DNA from: Adineta steineri
Taxonomy: Eukaryota; Rotifera; Eurotatoria; Adinetida; Adinetidae
Direction of reading: 5' to 3'
Assembly: GCA_905250115.1 (NCBI GenBank)
Contig: CAJNOI010000061.1
Location: 248,001-312,000 of the forward strand
DNA length: 64,000 nucleotides
Shown here: positions 46,601 to 57,786 of the stretch, in pieces
Numbering within the stretch: the stretch's first letter is position 1
Layout of the letters: each line of letters starts with the position of its first letter
The notes under the pieces: generated by a model
The model's database searches: none
Told to the model about the DNA's origin: nothing
The model's input: the letters and a program-made list of their open reading frames with translations, nothing else
Position numbers and translations under genes: made by a program

Positions 46601-48505
46601 ACTCAATAATCAATAGAACATCACCACCAAAAGTTGTTAATACGCAACCAATTATTTTTTCATCTCCAAGAGCAAATAGTGTTGATAGTGTAACAGTAGA
46701 TTTTGATCGACCACCAACTACTACTCGAGCGTTTATTCATTCACCATGGAGTAGTTCATCCAATACTACAACAAATAATACGACAACTACTACTCCTTCT
46801 CATTCTCATACAGAATCAATATATCGACCAACGCCAGTGCCTGTTGCTCGTGTCTTACCTGTACAGTTTGCTGAACAAAATAAAATACGTTCACCACGAT
46901 CTCCACCAGCACCAATACCACCACCCCCATTGTCGTCATCTACTGCAACGCCACCACCTCCGTCACCTAATGTACCCACAACAACGACAAGAATAATTGA
47001 AACACATAATAGTACAACTCCGGCAACAGTAATTAATTCAAATCCACTTAAAATTCCACCACCTGGTAACTACTTTTTTCAAATTTAAATTTAATCATAC
47101 ATATTTATTTTTTTTATTTCAGTTGCACCTAAACCTGATGCTAATCGTCTTACACCAATTCGTACAAATTATTTAAATCAAAATAATAATAATTATCATT
47201 CTTCATCTTCTGTTAATCCTACACCGCCCCCACAACCAGTACAACCGCCTTCAACAGCTAATATTACCCTTAATACAATTCCATATTCTTCTGTAACTAC
47301 AACTGCTAATGAACCGCGTCGTTTAATTTTACCTGAAAAATATATATCAAATCAATTTAAACCTATACATGATAATAATACAATTGTTTACACAAATACT
47401 ACTCCGACTCCAGCAGTACGTCCTGTAGCTAGTAGTAATATTTCAGCATTACAAGAAAAATTTCAACTACGTTCATCACCTGTAACTACAGCAAATCCAT
47501 CTGGATTCCCAATAACAATAACATCAACAAATACGAATAATATGTCTCCAACTGTAAATAATACATCTTCAACAATGATGAATTCTTCATCAACACCAAC
47601 ATGTATACAAACAAATAAACAGATAACTGTTCAAGATATTGATACAACTAGATATGAAGAAATTCCAGCAAAAGAACCCGATCTAACACGACGACCAGAA
47701 AAAAGTGCATTAAAAAAACCGAATGGTCTTAAACGTCGTGTTATACCAGTTCTTCGAGAGAATCAACGTCCATCACCACGTCCTAGTCCAAAAAATAAAC
47801 CAGTTGTTATTTTTACTTCTCCAACATCGCCCAATGATGAACATAATGTAGATAATGCACATAATGAAAATGAACCTTCTCCGTCTGAAGATGACGATGA
47901 GGATGATGATGATAATGATGACGGTAATAATGATACAAAAAAACCGTTTGCTACTGTTAAACGTAATGATTCATTAGCACGTTTTCTCAAAGATCGTCCA
48001 TTACCTAATGAATTATTTGATAAACATATTCTTGTTAAACCAGTAGATGAACGTAAAAATGAACGTGAAACAATTGAAACGAAATTAGAACGAAAATTAT
48101 CATTAAGACCAAGTCTAGAAGAACTTGAAGCACGAAATATTTTACGTGCCAAAACACAAGCAGAATTAATAGCAGAAAAAGAAGAAAAGAAACGTTATTT
48201 AATACGTAAACTTAGTTTTCGACCAAGTATTCAAGGTAAATAATATTGATTTTGTTTTTGAAAATTCTTTATGTAAGAATTCTTATATTTTATTTCTAGA
48301 ACTTCGTGATCGTAAAATAATTCGTTTCTGTGATTATATTGAAGTATCTGAATGTGATGATGTTGATCGACGTGCTGATAAACCATGGACACGTTTAACA
48401 CCACGAGATAAACAAATGATTCGAAAAGAACTTAATGATTATAAAAGTTTAGAAATGGAAATTCATCCCGAAAGTGCAAAATATACACGTTTTCATCCTC
48501 CTTAA
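43685..48505 (+). CDS. PHACTR-family phosphatase and actin regulator (RPEL repeats)
   Basis: Common exons are 45976-47065, 47123-48235 and 48300-48505. The C-terminus is diagnostic: RPEL motifs [38 protein letters not shown] and [17 protein letters not shown]. They are followed by [40 protein letters not shown] and TRFHPP, which is the PP1-binding end. RPEL repeats bind G-actin and the tail binds protein phosphatase 1, so the protein links actin state to dephosphorylation. The N-terminal half is long, Ser/Pro/Asn-rich and disordered, with a basic [12 protein letters not shown] segment. Two first exons are possible, both ending in phase 0 before the 45976 exon: 43685-44206 (174 codons) and 45470-45667 (66 codons, starting MGLTNS, a possible myristoylation signal). 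Which paralogue of PHACTR1-4 it represents cannot be told. Confidence 0.85.
44207..45469. other. First intron / second promoter of the PHACTR gene
   Basis: 1.26 kb between the two candidate first exons, AT-rich with TATATA microsatellites near 44375-44400 and 44513-44538. The last 300 bases are purine-rich (GAAGAAGAAG), as expected of a 5' leader. Confidence 0.4.
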
Positions 48506-49091
48506 CAAAAAGAATATTTTTGTATTTCTCTATACATTCAAAAATTGTTGATCTGTTGCTCTTTCTTTCATTTTCCTTTTCTGCTCAGATCTCTTTTTTT
48601 TCTAAATTAAAGCAGCAGACAAATTTTTGTTGTTGTTATTATTCTTTCTGCCTATTAATACTTCTATGTATACATACATATATATTTTTGCTCCTATTGA
48701 AATATTTCAAAAAACAAGTAGTGTGTACCATTCTATCGATCAAATATTCTCAATGTATACTTTCTTATCATACATTCAGACCGGTTCTTCGTTCGTCATA
48801 TTTTTTTTTGCTGTTGTTATTATTGATGATGAACGTTAGATTTTCTTTTTTTTTTTTTCATAATATGTCTTTTCTTTTATTGTTCAACACACTCAAAACA
48901 TGTAATAACGAATATCCATAAATTGCACATGTTTTCTCAATTATTTAATATTTTTTTGTCTTCTTTGTAAACAATGGTCTGACATTTTTTTTGTCTATTT
49001 CAAAAAGAAAAATAAGTTGATAGACAAAAAATATCTTTTGATTTATTTGCTATACTATCTATTTTTCCAGATTTAGTCAAAGAGAAATAAA
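48506..49091. other. Intergenic, T-rich
   Basis: The 3' end of the PHACTR gene and upstream region of glomulin. Overlapping frames here are T-rich artefacts. A TTTTTCCAG tract lies 20 bases upstream of the glomulin ATG. Confidence 0.5.
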
Positions 49092-50780
49092 ATGTCAACA
49101 GATGATACAGATTCGACATCGTTCTATCCAAATACATTGATTGTTAAAGATATTTCAACATTTATCGATAATTCTGAATTTGAAAAAGCTCTTAATTATC
49201 TGACGTCATTAACTGAACAGCAAATCTATGATAATACATGGGATTTATGTACTTATCTATTTTATTTATTTGAAAAACCATCGGAGAAATTATGTAATGA
49301 ATATGAATTATTTTCTCAAGATGCTTTAACATATGTAGCACAACATGGTAATTCACGTGAAATGTTAATTATAATGCTTGAACAATGTGATAAATTTATA
49401 TCGGATAATTCATTTTTATTTCATATAAAATTATTTTCTTTTATTATTAAACGTTTACCATTAAAACCAAGTTTAATTACATCACTTCGTGATATTTTCT
49501 CATTATTACAATGTCATTTAACTACACATGAATTACCAACAATTGATAATGATTTTGCAGGTAATGATTTACTGATATTTAATCATGATCATCGTGTTAT
49601 TCATCTACATAAATTGACACAATCATATATTGATTTTTTTTGTGAATTACGTGATTATTTTTCTACAAGAACTTCCGTGGATATTTATCCTATTTTAACA
49701 AAATCACTTATTTCACTTCTACAAGGACCACTTTCAGCATTAAGTTATGAACCTATTAATTCACAAGAAAGTTTATCATTTACATCAATTCGTCCATTAT
49801 TAGATTGTCTATTTACATTGAATCCAAATCCAATATCATTAATTGATAATAAAGAACAACATTCCGTTCTTATTTATTTACTTCTAACAAAAAATGATTA
49901 TTTTGCTCGATTACCTTCGGTTTATTCACGAGTATTTTATTTATTTCTTAGTATTCCATTTATTCAACAATTAAGTTCAGATCGTGACCGTGTTATGTTA
50001 ACAGAAAAAGCATGTGTACTTGTTTCAAATGTTTGTTCACATTTAACACCATACAAAGAATTTGATCAAACACTATTAGATAATGATCAAGTTCATTCAC
50101 TTATTGATACATTAAAAATGTTAATGGTTCAATCACCAGCTCGACAATATTCACCATTAACAATTGGAGCATATCGTTCATTATTTCGTGCATTTAATCC
50201 TCTTGGTCGTTGTAATTTTCTTCGACAACAATTAGCTAAAACATCGTATAAAGAAGATTCATATCGAACATTTCTTTGTACTTTAGTTAAAGATGAATTT
50301 CTATATGATTATCAAAAATTATCAAGTGAAATTTATAAAGGAAATACATTATTTCAATTATTAGATCATTTAACTTATTTACCAAATGGTGTTGAAAGTG
50401 ATTTATTAGAAATCTATGATTGTCTTTGTTCAACACTTAATTTAATTCGGTTTATTGGTTTAATTGATAAACGAAATATAAATCGAACATTATTTTGGAC
50501 AGAACGTTTAAAAATTTCAAATGAAAAGTTTATAAAACCATTAAGAAAATCTATTGATTTAGCTCGTGCACATTATAAACTTGAAATAAAAAATAGACTC
50601 AATGGTAACAATCAACAACAGCAACAACAAGCAGATTCAGAAATATTAGTCGATGATAAACCATTATCGATGCCTAGTCAAGAAGAACAATTAGAAACAT
50701 TACATAAATCAGTAACAAAATTTGATATTCTCGATTGTATTCTTAGTAGTTTAAGTGATACATTTAATGGTGAATTTTAA
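49092..50780 (+). CDS. GLMN: Glomulin (FAP68)
   Basis: A single uninterrupted 562-codon exon. The C-terminal third gives the identity: LPNGVESDLLEIYDCLCSTL, NLIRFIGLIDKRN, LFWTERLKISNEKFIKPLRK and ARAHYKLEIKN all align with human glomulin (LPEGAETDLLQ, ASLNLLRYL, LWTELGNIENNFLKPL, SKAHYEAEIKN). The rest is an all-helical HEAT-like fold. Glomulin binds the RING of RBX1 and so restrains cullin-RING ubiquitin ligases. The C-terminal segment seen here is the RBX1-binding part in the human protein. The length is close to the human 594 residues. An acceptor-like TTTTTCCAG lies 20 bases upstream of the ATG, with no upstream exon visible. A Gln microsatellite sits near the C-terminus. Confidence 0.88.
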   Translation: MSTDDTDSTSFYPNTLIVKDISTFIDNSEFEKALNYLTSLTEQQIYDNTWDLCTYLFYLFEKPSEKLCNEYELFSQDALTYVAQHGNSREMLIIMLEQCDKFISDNSFLFHIKLFSFIIKRLPLKPSLITSLRDIFSLLQCHLTTHELPTIDNDFAGNDLLIFNHDHRVIHLHKLTQSYIDFFCELRDYFSTRTSVDIYPILTKSLISLLQGPLSALSYEPINSQESLSFTSIRPLLDCLFTLNPNPISLIDNKEQHSVLIYLLLTKNDYFARLPSVYSRVFYLFLSIPFIQQLSSDRDRVMLTEKACVLVSNVCSHLTPYKEFDQTLLDNDQVHSLIDTLKMLMVQSPARQYSPLTIGAYRSLFRAFNPLGRCNFLRQQLAKTSYKEDSYRTFLCTLVKDEFLYDYQKLSSEIYKGNTLFQLLDHLTYLPNGVESDLLEIYDCLCSTLNLIRFIGLIDKRNINRTLFWTERLKISNEKFIKPLRKSIDLARAHYKLEIKNRLNGNNQQQQQQADSEILVDDKPLSMPSQEEQLETLHKSVTKFDILDCILSSLSDTFNGEF

Positions 50781-51266
50781 CTGACTTAGAATGGTTTTTG
50801 TTTTTGTCTTATTCATATGTTATACATTTTAAGGTGAAAATGTTTCATTTTTTGAAGATTTTAATAAAAGATTCAATAAGATATAATCACAATGTTTATC
50901 ATTATATAAATCATAATTTAGAAAAAAAAGATGCATTTTAAATAGTACAATTTTTAATTATAGATGTCGCTCATTTCTATTCGATAATCTCTCACCTGTT
51001 TATCAATGGTTTTCAATTGACCATTAAAACTCTTCGAAACTTTCTTTCCAACAAATATTGGTTGCTGGATATTCCAATGTTGTCCTCCCTCCTTCTTTAT
51101 ATATAATTGTTTATTTATTTCCTTGTTCTATCATTAAAAGATTTCATTTTTATTTTTTATACGATTTTCGAAAAAAAAATCCGTCCGATACGATGATACA
51201 AGATTTTAAATAACGAAAATGATCAGTTTATCATATGTATTTTCTTTTATTTATAGATAGGCAATT
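50781..51266. other. Intergenic between GLMN and NAA15
   Basis: About 490 bases, AT-rich, with no gene. It ends in a TTTTATTTATAG acceptor-like tract nine bases before the NAA15 ATG. Confidence 0.5.
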
Positions 51267-54200
51267 ATGCCACCACCGAATCAACCAACTCAACTACCAG
51301 GCCAGCAATTGCCAGCACGAGAAAATGGCCAATTTAAAAAATTGGTGGTAAGTTATTTAATGTTTTCCACTTGATAATAATCATTAATTCATTATCTATT
51401 ACTTGAATAGCGTTTCTACGAACAAAAACAATATAAAAAAGGTTTGACAGCTGGTAGAGAAATATTAAAAAAATTCCCAAACCATGGTGGTATGTACAAA
51501 ATAGATTTGTATACATATAAAAGATTTTTAAATTCATTAAAATTTATTTTCTAGAAACATTAGCTATGAAAGGTTTAATCCTTAGTTCTATGGGTAAAAA
51601 AGAAGAAGCGTTAGAAAATATTCGTAATGGAATTAAAAATAATATCACTAGTCATGTTGTATGGCATGTCTACGGTCTTTGGCAACGATCTGAACGTAAA
51701 TATGATGAAGCAATAAAAGCTTATAAAAAAGCATTACAATGTGAAAAGGTAATAAGAATAAGATTACTAATCCTTTGACGACAAACTTAGTTCTTTTAAA
51801 ATAATTAATTTCATTTATCGTTCGAGATGTATAGAATGCGTTCTGTAAGTTGACAGTAATATGAAACAGAATGATAAATATTTAGTTGATATCTAGATAA
51901 CTTAACTTGAGAACTGATAACGAATATATGTGTCATCGGTCTTCGAAAAGCTGAATTCTTACTTCCGATGCGCTTTTTTATTTTAACCCTTGCGTTATAG
52001 AGTTTTTTTCTGCATTGGAACTCAGTGAATCTTTAAACTAGCTATTTTTAGAGATAGGGACTAGTGACGGATTGAGTGGTGGGTGATGAAGCGATCGATC
52101 ATGTGTCGTCGAAAATTGTAGTTTACGGATGATAGGGACTATTGTAAAAGTAATCCATGTACTTTCGCTCGTTACATATAGAATGTAAATACTACTAAAC
52201 CTTGTTATACTTGGACAGAAATTTTAACTGCTGACGTCTATTAATTGTAAAGCTTATGGAATGTTTTCATAAAATAACGAAAAGAATTTTGAGAGAATGG
52301 AAGATTTGAAAACAGTATCTGTAAGTCAAATAATACAGAATTTTCCTAGAATATCCTATTTAAATCGCTTTCAAGAAATCGCACACCAATTTCTGGGAAT
52401 TCTCCTATAAAAAAAATAATAATTAAAAGCAGGTGTAGCTTTCTTTATACTATCAGAACATGATGGTTAATTAAACGTATGCGCTAAAGTCTTATTTAAT
52501 ATTAACAGGACAGTTTGACAATTCTTCGAGATTTATCATTATTACAAATACAAATGCGTGATCTTGATGGTTATAAAGTAAGTATCTAATACATATTTGT
52601 TTTTTGATATACAAAAACTATTTAAAGGAAACACGTCACCAATTATTTAATTTAAAACCTGGTCAACGTCAATCATGGATTGGTTTTGCTATGTCATATC
52701 ATTTATTAGGTGATTTTGATATGGCACAAAGTGTTCTTGAAGAATTTCGTAAAACACAACAAGATCGTCCAGCATCAGCACCAGACAAACCATATGACAA
52801 TGAACATTCAGAATTTTTATTATATCAAAATCTTGTTTTACGTGAAAATGGACAATATGAAGATGCTTTACGTCATATACAAACTCATGAAAAAGATATT
52901 TATAATAAATTAACATTAGCAGAAATAAAATATGATTTATATATGCGTATGGGTACAAATGATCGTGCCGAAACAATTTTACGAGATTTAATTGAACGTA
53001 ATAATGAAAATAAAAAATATTATTATATGTTAGAAAAATGTTTAAATTTAACAAATATTGATGATAAAACAAAATTATACGAAAATCTTATGGAAAAATA
53101 TCCAAAAGCTGATGCACCGAAATCAATAAGTTTACAATTTCTAACTGGTAAAGTTTCTCTCTTACACCATAAATACTGATTGTAGTTCAGCATATTTATA
53201 CTTTATGGTATTCTTGTTTTAGGTACATCATTCGCGAAAGCTATTGGATTATATTTACAACGAGGATTTGAAAAAGGTGTACCATCTCTCTTTCAATCTG
53301 TTAAATTTTTATATGCAACACCAGAAAAAGTCCGTCTTATTGCGTATTTATAATTTTGAATATTTTTGTTTTTATAGGTTCAAATAATAGATTCACTTCT
53401 AGCCACTTATTTAACTAATCTAACTAAATATGGAACATTTGAAACACCATCAAGTAATCTTTCTAACCATTTCATAGATTTTAAAAGAGAAAATTTATTA
53501 TATAGATATTGAAAATCCAACAGAAGAAAATGAACCAGCTACAAGTCTTCTTTGGCTTCAATATTATCTTGCTCAACATTATGATTATTTAGGTGATATA
53601 AAAAAAGCTTTTCAATATATAGATCAAGCATTGAGTGATACACCAACATTAGTAGAATTATATATGTTTAAAGCAAAAATATTCAAGGTTTTATTTTTTC
53701 AAATATCGAATTTCTTTATAATATTTTTGTTTAACATAATTAGCATGCGGGTGATTATCAAACAGCAGCTTCTTGGATGGATGAAGCTCAATTACTTGAT
53801 ACAGCTGATCGATTTGTGAATTGTAAATGTACAAAATATTTCTTACGTGCTAATCAAATCAATACCGCACTTGAAGTTGCTGGAAAATTTACACGAGTAG
53901 AAAATTTTTATTCGTGAATTTAAAATTTCTATTTTGTTTTGTAGGAAAATTCTTCACCAGCAGAATATCTTCGTGAAATGCAATGTCAATGGTTTGAATT
54001 AGAAATAGCACAAGCTTATCGTCGTTTAAAAAAATATGGTGAAGCTTTAAAAAAATGTCATGAAATTGATCGAGTAAGAGAAAATTATTATTTATAATTT
54101 TCGATTCTGTATAAATTTTATTTTTGTTTAGCATTTTCAAGAATTTATTGAAGATCAATTTGATTTTCATTCATATTGTCTTCGTAAAATGGTACTTTGT

Positions 54201-55817
54201 GCTTATGTTGACATGCTTAATCTTGAAGATCATATAAAAAATCATCGATTTTTTCGACAAGCAGCTGAAATTGCTGTTGAAGTAATTAGAATAAAGTTTA
54301 CAAATAAGATTATATGAAATTTTTATTATTTAGATATATATTCGTCTTTATGATCATCCTCCTTCGGAAGAAGATAATGATAAAAATGACAATCTTGGTA
54401 TGAATTAATTCTATTTTAGTTTATATATATATCTAATAATGAATTTATTCAATTTTCTAGCGAATATGTCAGCTGCAGATGCTAAGAAATTAAAAAATAA
54501 ATTACGTAAACAACAAATGCGTGAACAACAAGAAAAACAAAAACAAATTGAAGCTGAACGACGTAAAAAAGAATCTCAACGTCATCGAAATAAAGAAGAT
54601 GGTGAAGAAGAAAAAGTCAAAGAAGATGAAATTGTTGCTGAAAAACTTGAACATGTAACAAATCTTCTATTCTCTCCTGACTGATTCATATTTTTTTATT
54701 TTTCAGTGTGAAAAACCATTGGAAGAAGCTATGCGATTTTTACAACCACTTGAAGATTTTTCTGGTAATTTTGTTCAAACACATTATTTAGGTTTTCAAG
54801 TTTATTATCGACGAAGTATGTTAAAATGAAATTCAAAAAAACTAAAAAACTATCATATAATTTTTCATTAGAAAAATATTTATTAATGTTACGTTGTTTG
54901 AAACGAATGAAAAAAATAGATGCAGATAATGCGAAATTTCATTCATGTTTAATGAAATTTTTACAATTAGGTTTGAATAAAACTATAGGAAGAAAAACAA
55001 AGTGACATGATTTTTTTATTTCTATAGTACAAAGTGAACCTATAACTGATGAACGAGTACGAACATTAATCGACGATGAATTAAAAACATTTGGTGTTAA
55101 ACAAGGAGATTCATATAGAAAAGTTGAAGAGGTTAATGCAGAATTTATTAAAAATCATTCAAATTCATTAACTCATCGTGCCGAAGGTAAATATCAATAA
55201 TTTCTTGCTGATTAATGAAACATTTTCATATGTATCTAGCTGCAAAAATCATGCTTCTTATCAATCCAGCAGACAATATCAAAGCTATTGAATTCGTTAC
55301 AAGTTTAGATTCAAATTTTATCGATCAAAATTTAAAAGTATGTGTTTTTAATACCAAAAGTATTGCATATCTAAGCAATGAGTAATCATGAACGACAAAT
55401 CAAGGGGGAAAGAGCGGAATCCAGTTTCCCGAGGATTCCAAAAAAGCGTCCCGGAGATTCACAAGGATTCCAAAAAAAAGTTCTGGGGATTCCCGAGGAT
55501 CTCATAAAATCGTTTTGTATTCCAGATTTTGCTCTTTCCCCGCTGCGATAAATATAATATATTCACATTCTTCTACTTGTCTCTTATTTATTTAGACATG
55601 CTCAAATATTTATGAAAGTATGCAAATGGGTGAATATGGTTCAATTGAATCTTCTACGCTTGAGAAATATCGTCTTGCATGTGGTCAACGTTGGCCACAA
55701 GCAAATATTTTTCAAATAAATCCAACATCAACATTTGATCAATCTCAACCAAATTCATCTTGTGATAGTCAAATAAATGGTGGAGGAGGAGGAGGAGGAG
55801 CTACATCAGTTAATTAA
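51267..55817 (+). CDS. NAA15: NAA15, auxiliary subunit of N-terminal acetyltransferase NatA
   Basis: About 16 exons. The first are 51267-51347, 51411-51489, 51555-51748, 52509-52577 and 52628-53147. The sequence follows human NAA15: [118 protein letters not shown], then [52 protein letters not shown] and the Lys-rich [21 protein letters not shown] helices wrap the catalytic NAA10 and dock the complex at the ribosome, where it acetylates nascent N-termini. The end differs: after [17 protein letters not shown] it finishes with a poly-Gly run and TSVN. Two larger introns (51749-52508 and about 55340-55594) exist; the second contains an inverted-repeat insertion. Confidence 0.92.
55402..55548. 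mobile_element. MITE-like insertion in a NAA15 intron
   Basis: The left end, GGGGGAAAGAGCGGAATCC, is inverted at the right end as GATTTTGCTCTTTCCCCGC, about 15 of 19 bases matching. The interior carries several GGATTCC and CCGAGGAT repeats. A related GATCAAGGGGGAAAAGCGAG end appears alone at about 21578. No clean target duplication was seen. Confidence 0.5.
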
Positions 55818-56090
55818 TTTTCTTTTTTGCCATGTGTGATCAGTAGTAGTTGAACAACAAATACAGTATTCGTTTTTGTTCGTATATTTCCGTACTCCTT
55901 TTGCAAAACAAGAAAACAAAAATCTTAGACATCTTTTGTTGTGATTGTCAGAAAAATACTTTTTGTTTTAATGACACATGAGTGTTGTAAGATTTTATAT
56001 TGATTTTTCCTATTTGTCAAAAATAAAAAACGAAAAAAAAACAAACAAACAATCAAGACAAATTTATTCGTAGTTTGTTTTATAGATTAA

Positions 56091-56615
56091 ATGTCTGATA
56101 ATATAACAAAAAAAATTCTTGTACTTGGAAGTCGTTGGAGTGGTAAAAGTCTTTTAATAAAACGTTTAGAAGATCTTTGTTCATCATCGAAAATAACAAA
56201 TGATGAATTTATTTATACAACAACTACTATTGGAAAAACATTAACACTATTGAAATATAAACGAAATCAAACATATGAATTACATGAACTTGGTGCATCA
56301 TTAAGTTCTCTATGGAAATCAATTTATACGAAAAGTGATTTCGATAAAATTATTTATGTTATTGATTCAACCCAACCATGGTCAATTTCATTTATATTAG
56401 AACAATTAAAAGAAATATTCGAACAAATACCAATAAAATCAAAAAATATTCTTCTAGTTTTTAATAAAGCTAATGAAATTAATTCATTAAATAAAACAGC
56501 TTTAGCTGAATTACTTGATTTAGATTCGTTTTGGAAAGGAGAAATGGATGTCATTGAAACAAATGCTCGAACCGGAATGAATTTATCAGCATTACTTGAA
56601 TGGTTAATACGATAG
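56091..56615 (+). CDS. ARL16: ARL16-like small GTPase
   Basis: A single exon of 174 codons with TAG stop. The G1 loop is GSRWSGKS (residues about 13-20), followed by KRLEDL. The switch region reads TTTIGKTLTL and the switch II motif is ELGAS rather than the DxxGQ of typical Arf proteins, as in ARL16, whose motif is ELGG. KIIYVIDSTQPWS is the G3-adjacent strand, NKAN replaces NKxD, and the C-terminus is GMNLSALLEWLIR (human ARL16 GTGLAGVLAWL). There is no N-terminal glycine for myristoylation. ARL16 acts in ciliary protein traffic. The unusual switch suggests atypical GTP hydrolysis. It lies 273 bases after NAA15 and 71 bases before EXOSC5, and has an AATAAA three bases after its stop. Confidence 0.78.
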   Translation: MSDNITKKILVLGSRWSGKSLLIKRLEDLCSSSKITNDEFIYTTTTIGKTLTLLKYKRNQTYELHELGASLSSLWKSIYTKSDFDKIIYVIDSTQPWSISFILEQLKEIFEQIPIKSKNILLVFNKANEINSLNKTALAELLDLDSFWKGEMDVIETNARTGMNLSALLEWLIR

Positions 56616-56686
56616 ACAATAAAAACTTTACTTTTTTTAAAATAATCTCATTATTTGTACATACAAATTTGTTTTTTATTTTGTAG
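56616..56686 (+). promoter_or_regulatory. 71-base ARL16-EXOSC5 junction with poly(A) and acceptor signals
   Basis: Contains AATAAA right after the ARL16 stop. It ends in a T-rich tract and TAG (TTTTTTATTTTGTAG) that abuts the EXOSC5 ATG directly. This is what an operon junction resolved by spliced-leader trans-splicing looks like; there is hardly room for a separate promoter. Confidence 0.5.
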
Positions 56687-57376
56687 ATGACTGAAACCTT
56701 ATCCGAAATGACTGAAAATGATGAATCAATATTTTCATCACTTCATTGTATTCTATCTCCAATATCAAAAGCAACTGGTTCAGCAACATTTACATTAAAT
56801 GATTCATTATGTACATGTCTTCTTAATGGACCTGGTGAATTACGACAACAACAAGATGCAATAAATCGTCTTCAAGTTGATATTACATTTCAAGCACGTC
56901 CAGGTAGTAACAATACAAATTCAACATCAACAAAAGATAAACTCATTGAACAATGGCTTGAAACATTAGTTCATTCAACTGTTTTAACAGAACATTATCC
57001 ACGTTCACAAATCAATATTGTTATTTATGAAGAACAGAATTTATCTGGTGAAGCAACAATACTTGCATGTCTATGTAATACACTTTGTTTAACAATGCTT
57101 GATGCAAATTTACCAATGAAATATGCATTTGCTGCTGTACCAATTATACTACATCCAACAAAAGGTCTTTTAGCATTACCAAAAACAAAAGATGAATTAG
57201 CATCAACAACTTATTTTGTTTTTGTTTTTGAAATAACATTAAATGAAACATTAGCTATGCATGCAAGTGGAGAATTCGATATGAAGACACTTGAACAAGC
57301 GATAACTATAGCTAAACCTATAGCTGGACAAATATTTCAATTTTATAGACAAGAACTTGAAAAAAGATTATCCTAA
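56687..57376 (+). CDS. EXOSC5: RRP46/EXOSC5, RNA exosome core subunit
   Basis: A single exon of 229 codons with TAA stop. The RNase PH fold is evident: LHCILSPISKATGSATFTLN, then CTCLLNGPGELRQQQDAINR (the RRP46 GPGE motif), VDITFQARPG, TVLTEHYPRSQINIVIYEEQ, then NTLCLTMLDANLPMKYAFAA (the family's A-C-L-D-AG-I-PM block) and KPIAGQIFQFYRQ. EXOSC5 is one of six PH-like subunits forming the exosome ring that threads RNA to RRP44. Metazoan subunits are catalytically inactive. The ATG immediately follows an acceptor-like TTTTGTAG. An AATAAA lies about 15 bases after the stop. Confidence 0.88.
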   Translation: MTETLSEMTENDESIFSSLHCILSPISKATGSATFTLNDSLCTCLLNGPGELRQQQDAINRLQVDITFQARPGSNNTNSTSTKDKLIEQWLETLVHSTVLTEHYPRSQINIVIYEEQNLSGEATILACLCNTLCLTMLDANLPMKYAFAAVPIILHPTKGLLALPKTKDELASTTYFVFVFEITLNETLAMHASGEFDMKTLEQAITIAKPIAGQIFQFYRQELEKRLS

Positions 57377-57786
57377 GAGAAAATAATTCAATAAACATTT
57401 CTTTGTTATTTATCGTTAGGCGATACTTTTCTCTTTTTCGTTTTAACCTTAATTTGATGGTCAGGATTTTTTTCTCTTTCCTAGGTATATATATATCGCT
57501 AATGACAAGGACACGTGTCAACTAGATAAAAGAATATGGTGTATGTCGAAAAAAAAAAATCACCTGTCTTGCTGGATAATATTCATAATAAGAAATTGTA
57601 TGTGATATATTGATTCTAGAACGGAAGTCTAGATTATTTGTTCAGTCGTCTGTTATAATTATATTATGTTTAAGTAAAATAATAACTCATCTTCATTCGG
57701 GATGTTATTAATGAATGCTGACAAGCGTATTAACTTTGTTCTAGATGTTGAATATTATTAAGATATAAAAAAAAGAAAGAAGGAAA
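57377..57786. other. Intergenic between EXOSC5 and NRDE2
   Basis: About 410 bases with no gene. It ends with a TTTGTTCTAG acceptor-like tract about 40 bases before the NRDE2 ATG. Confidence 0.5.

Noticed and set aside
46703..46996. His/Leu/Gln-rich frame
   Set aside because: An out-of-frame reading of the Pro/Thr-rich PHACTR exon.
47763..48152. 129-codon frame on the minus strand
   Set aside because: Complement of the PHACTR RPEL exon; its poly-Ser run is the Asp/Glu tract read backwards.
52689..53072. 127-codon frame on the minus strand
   Set aside because: Antisense shadow of a long NAA15 exon.
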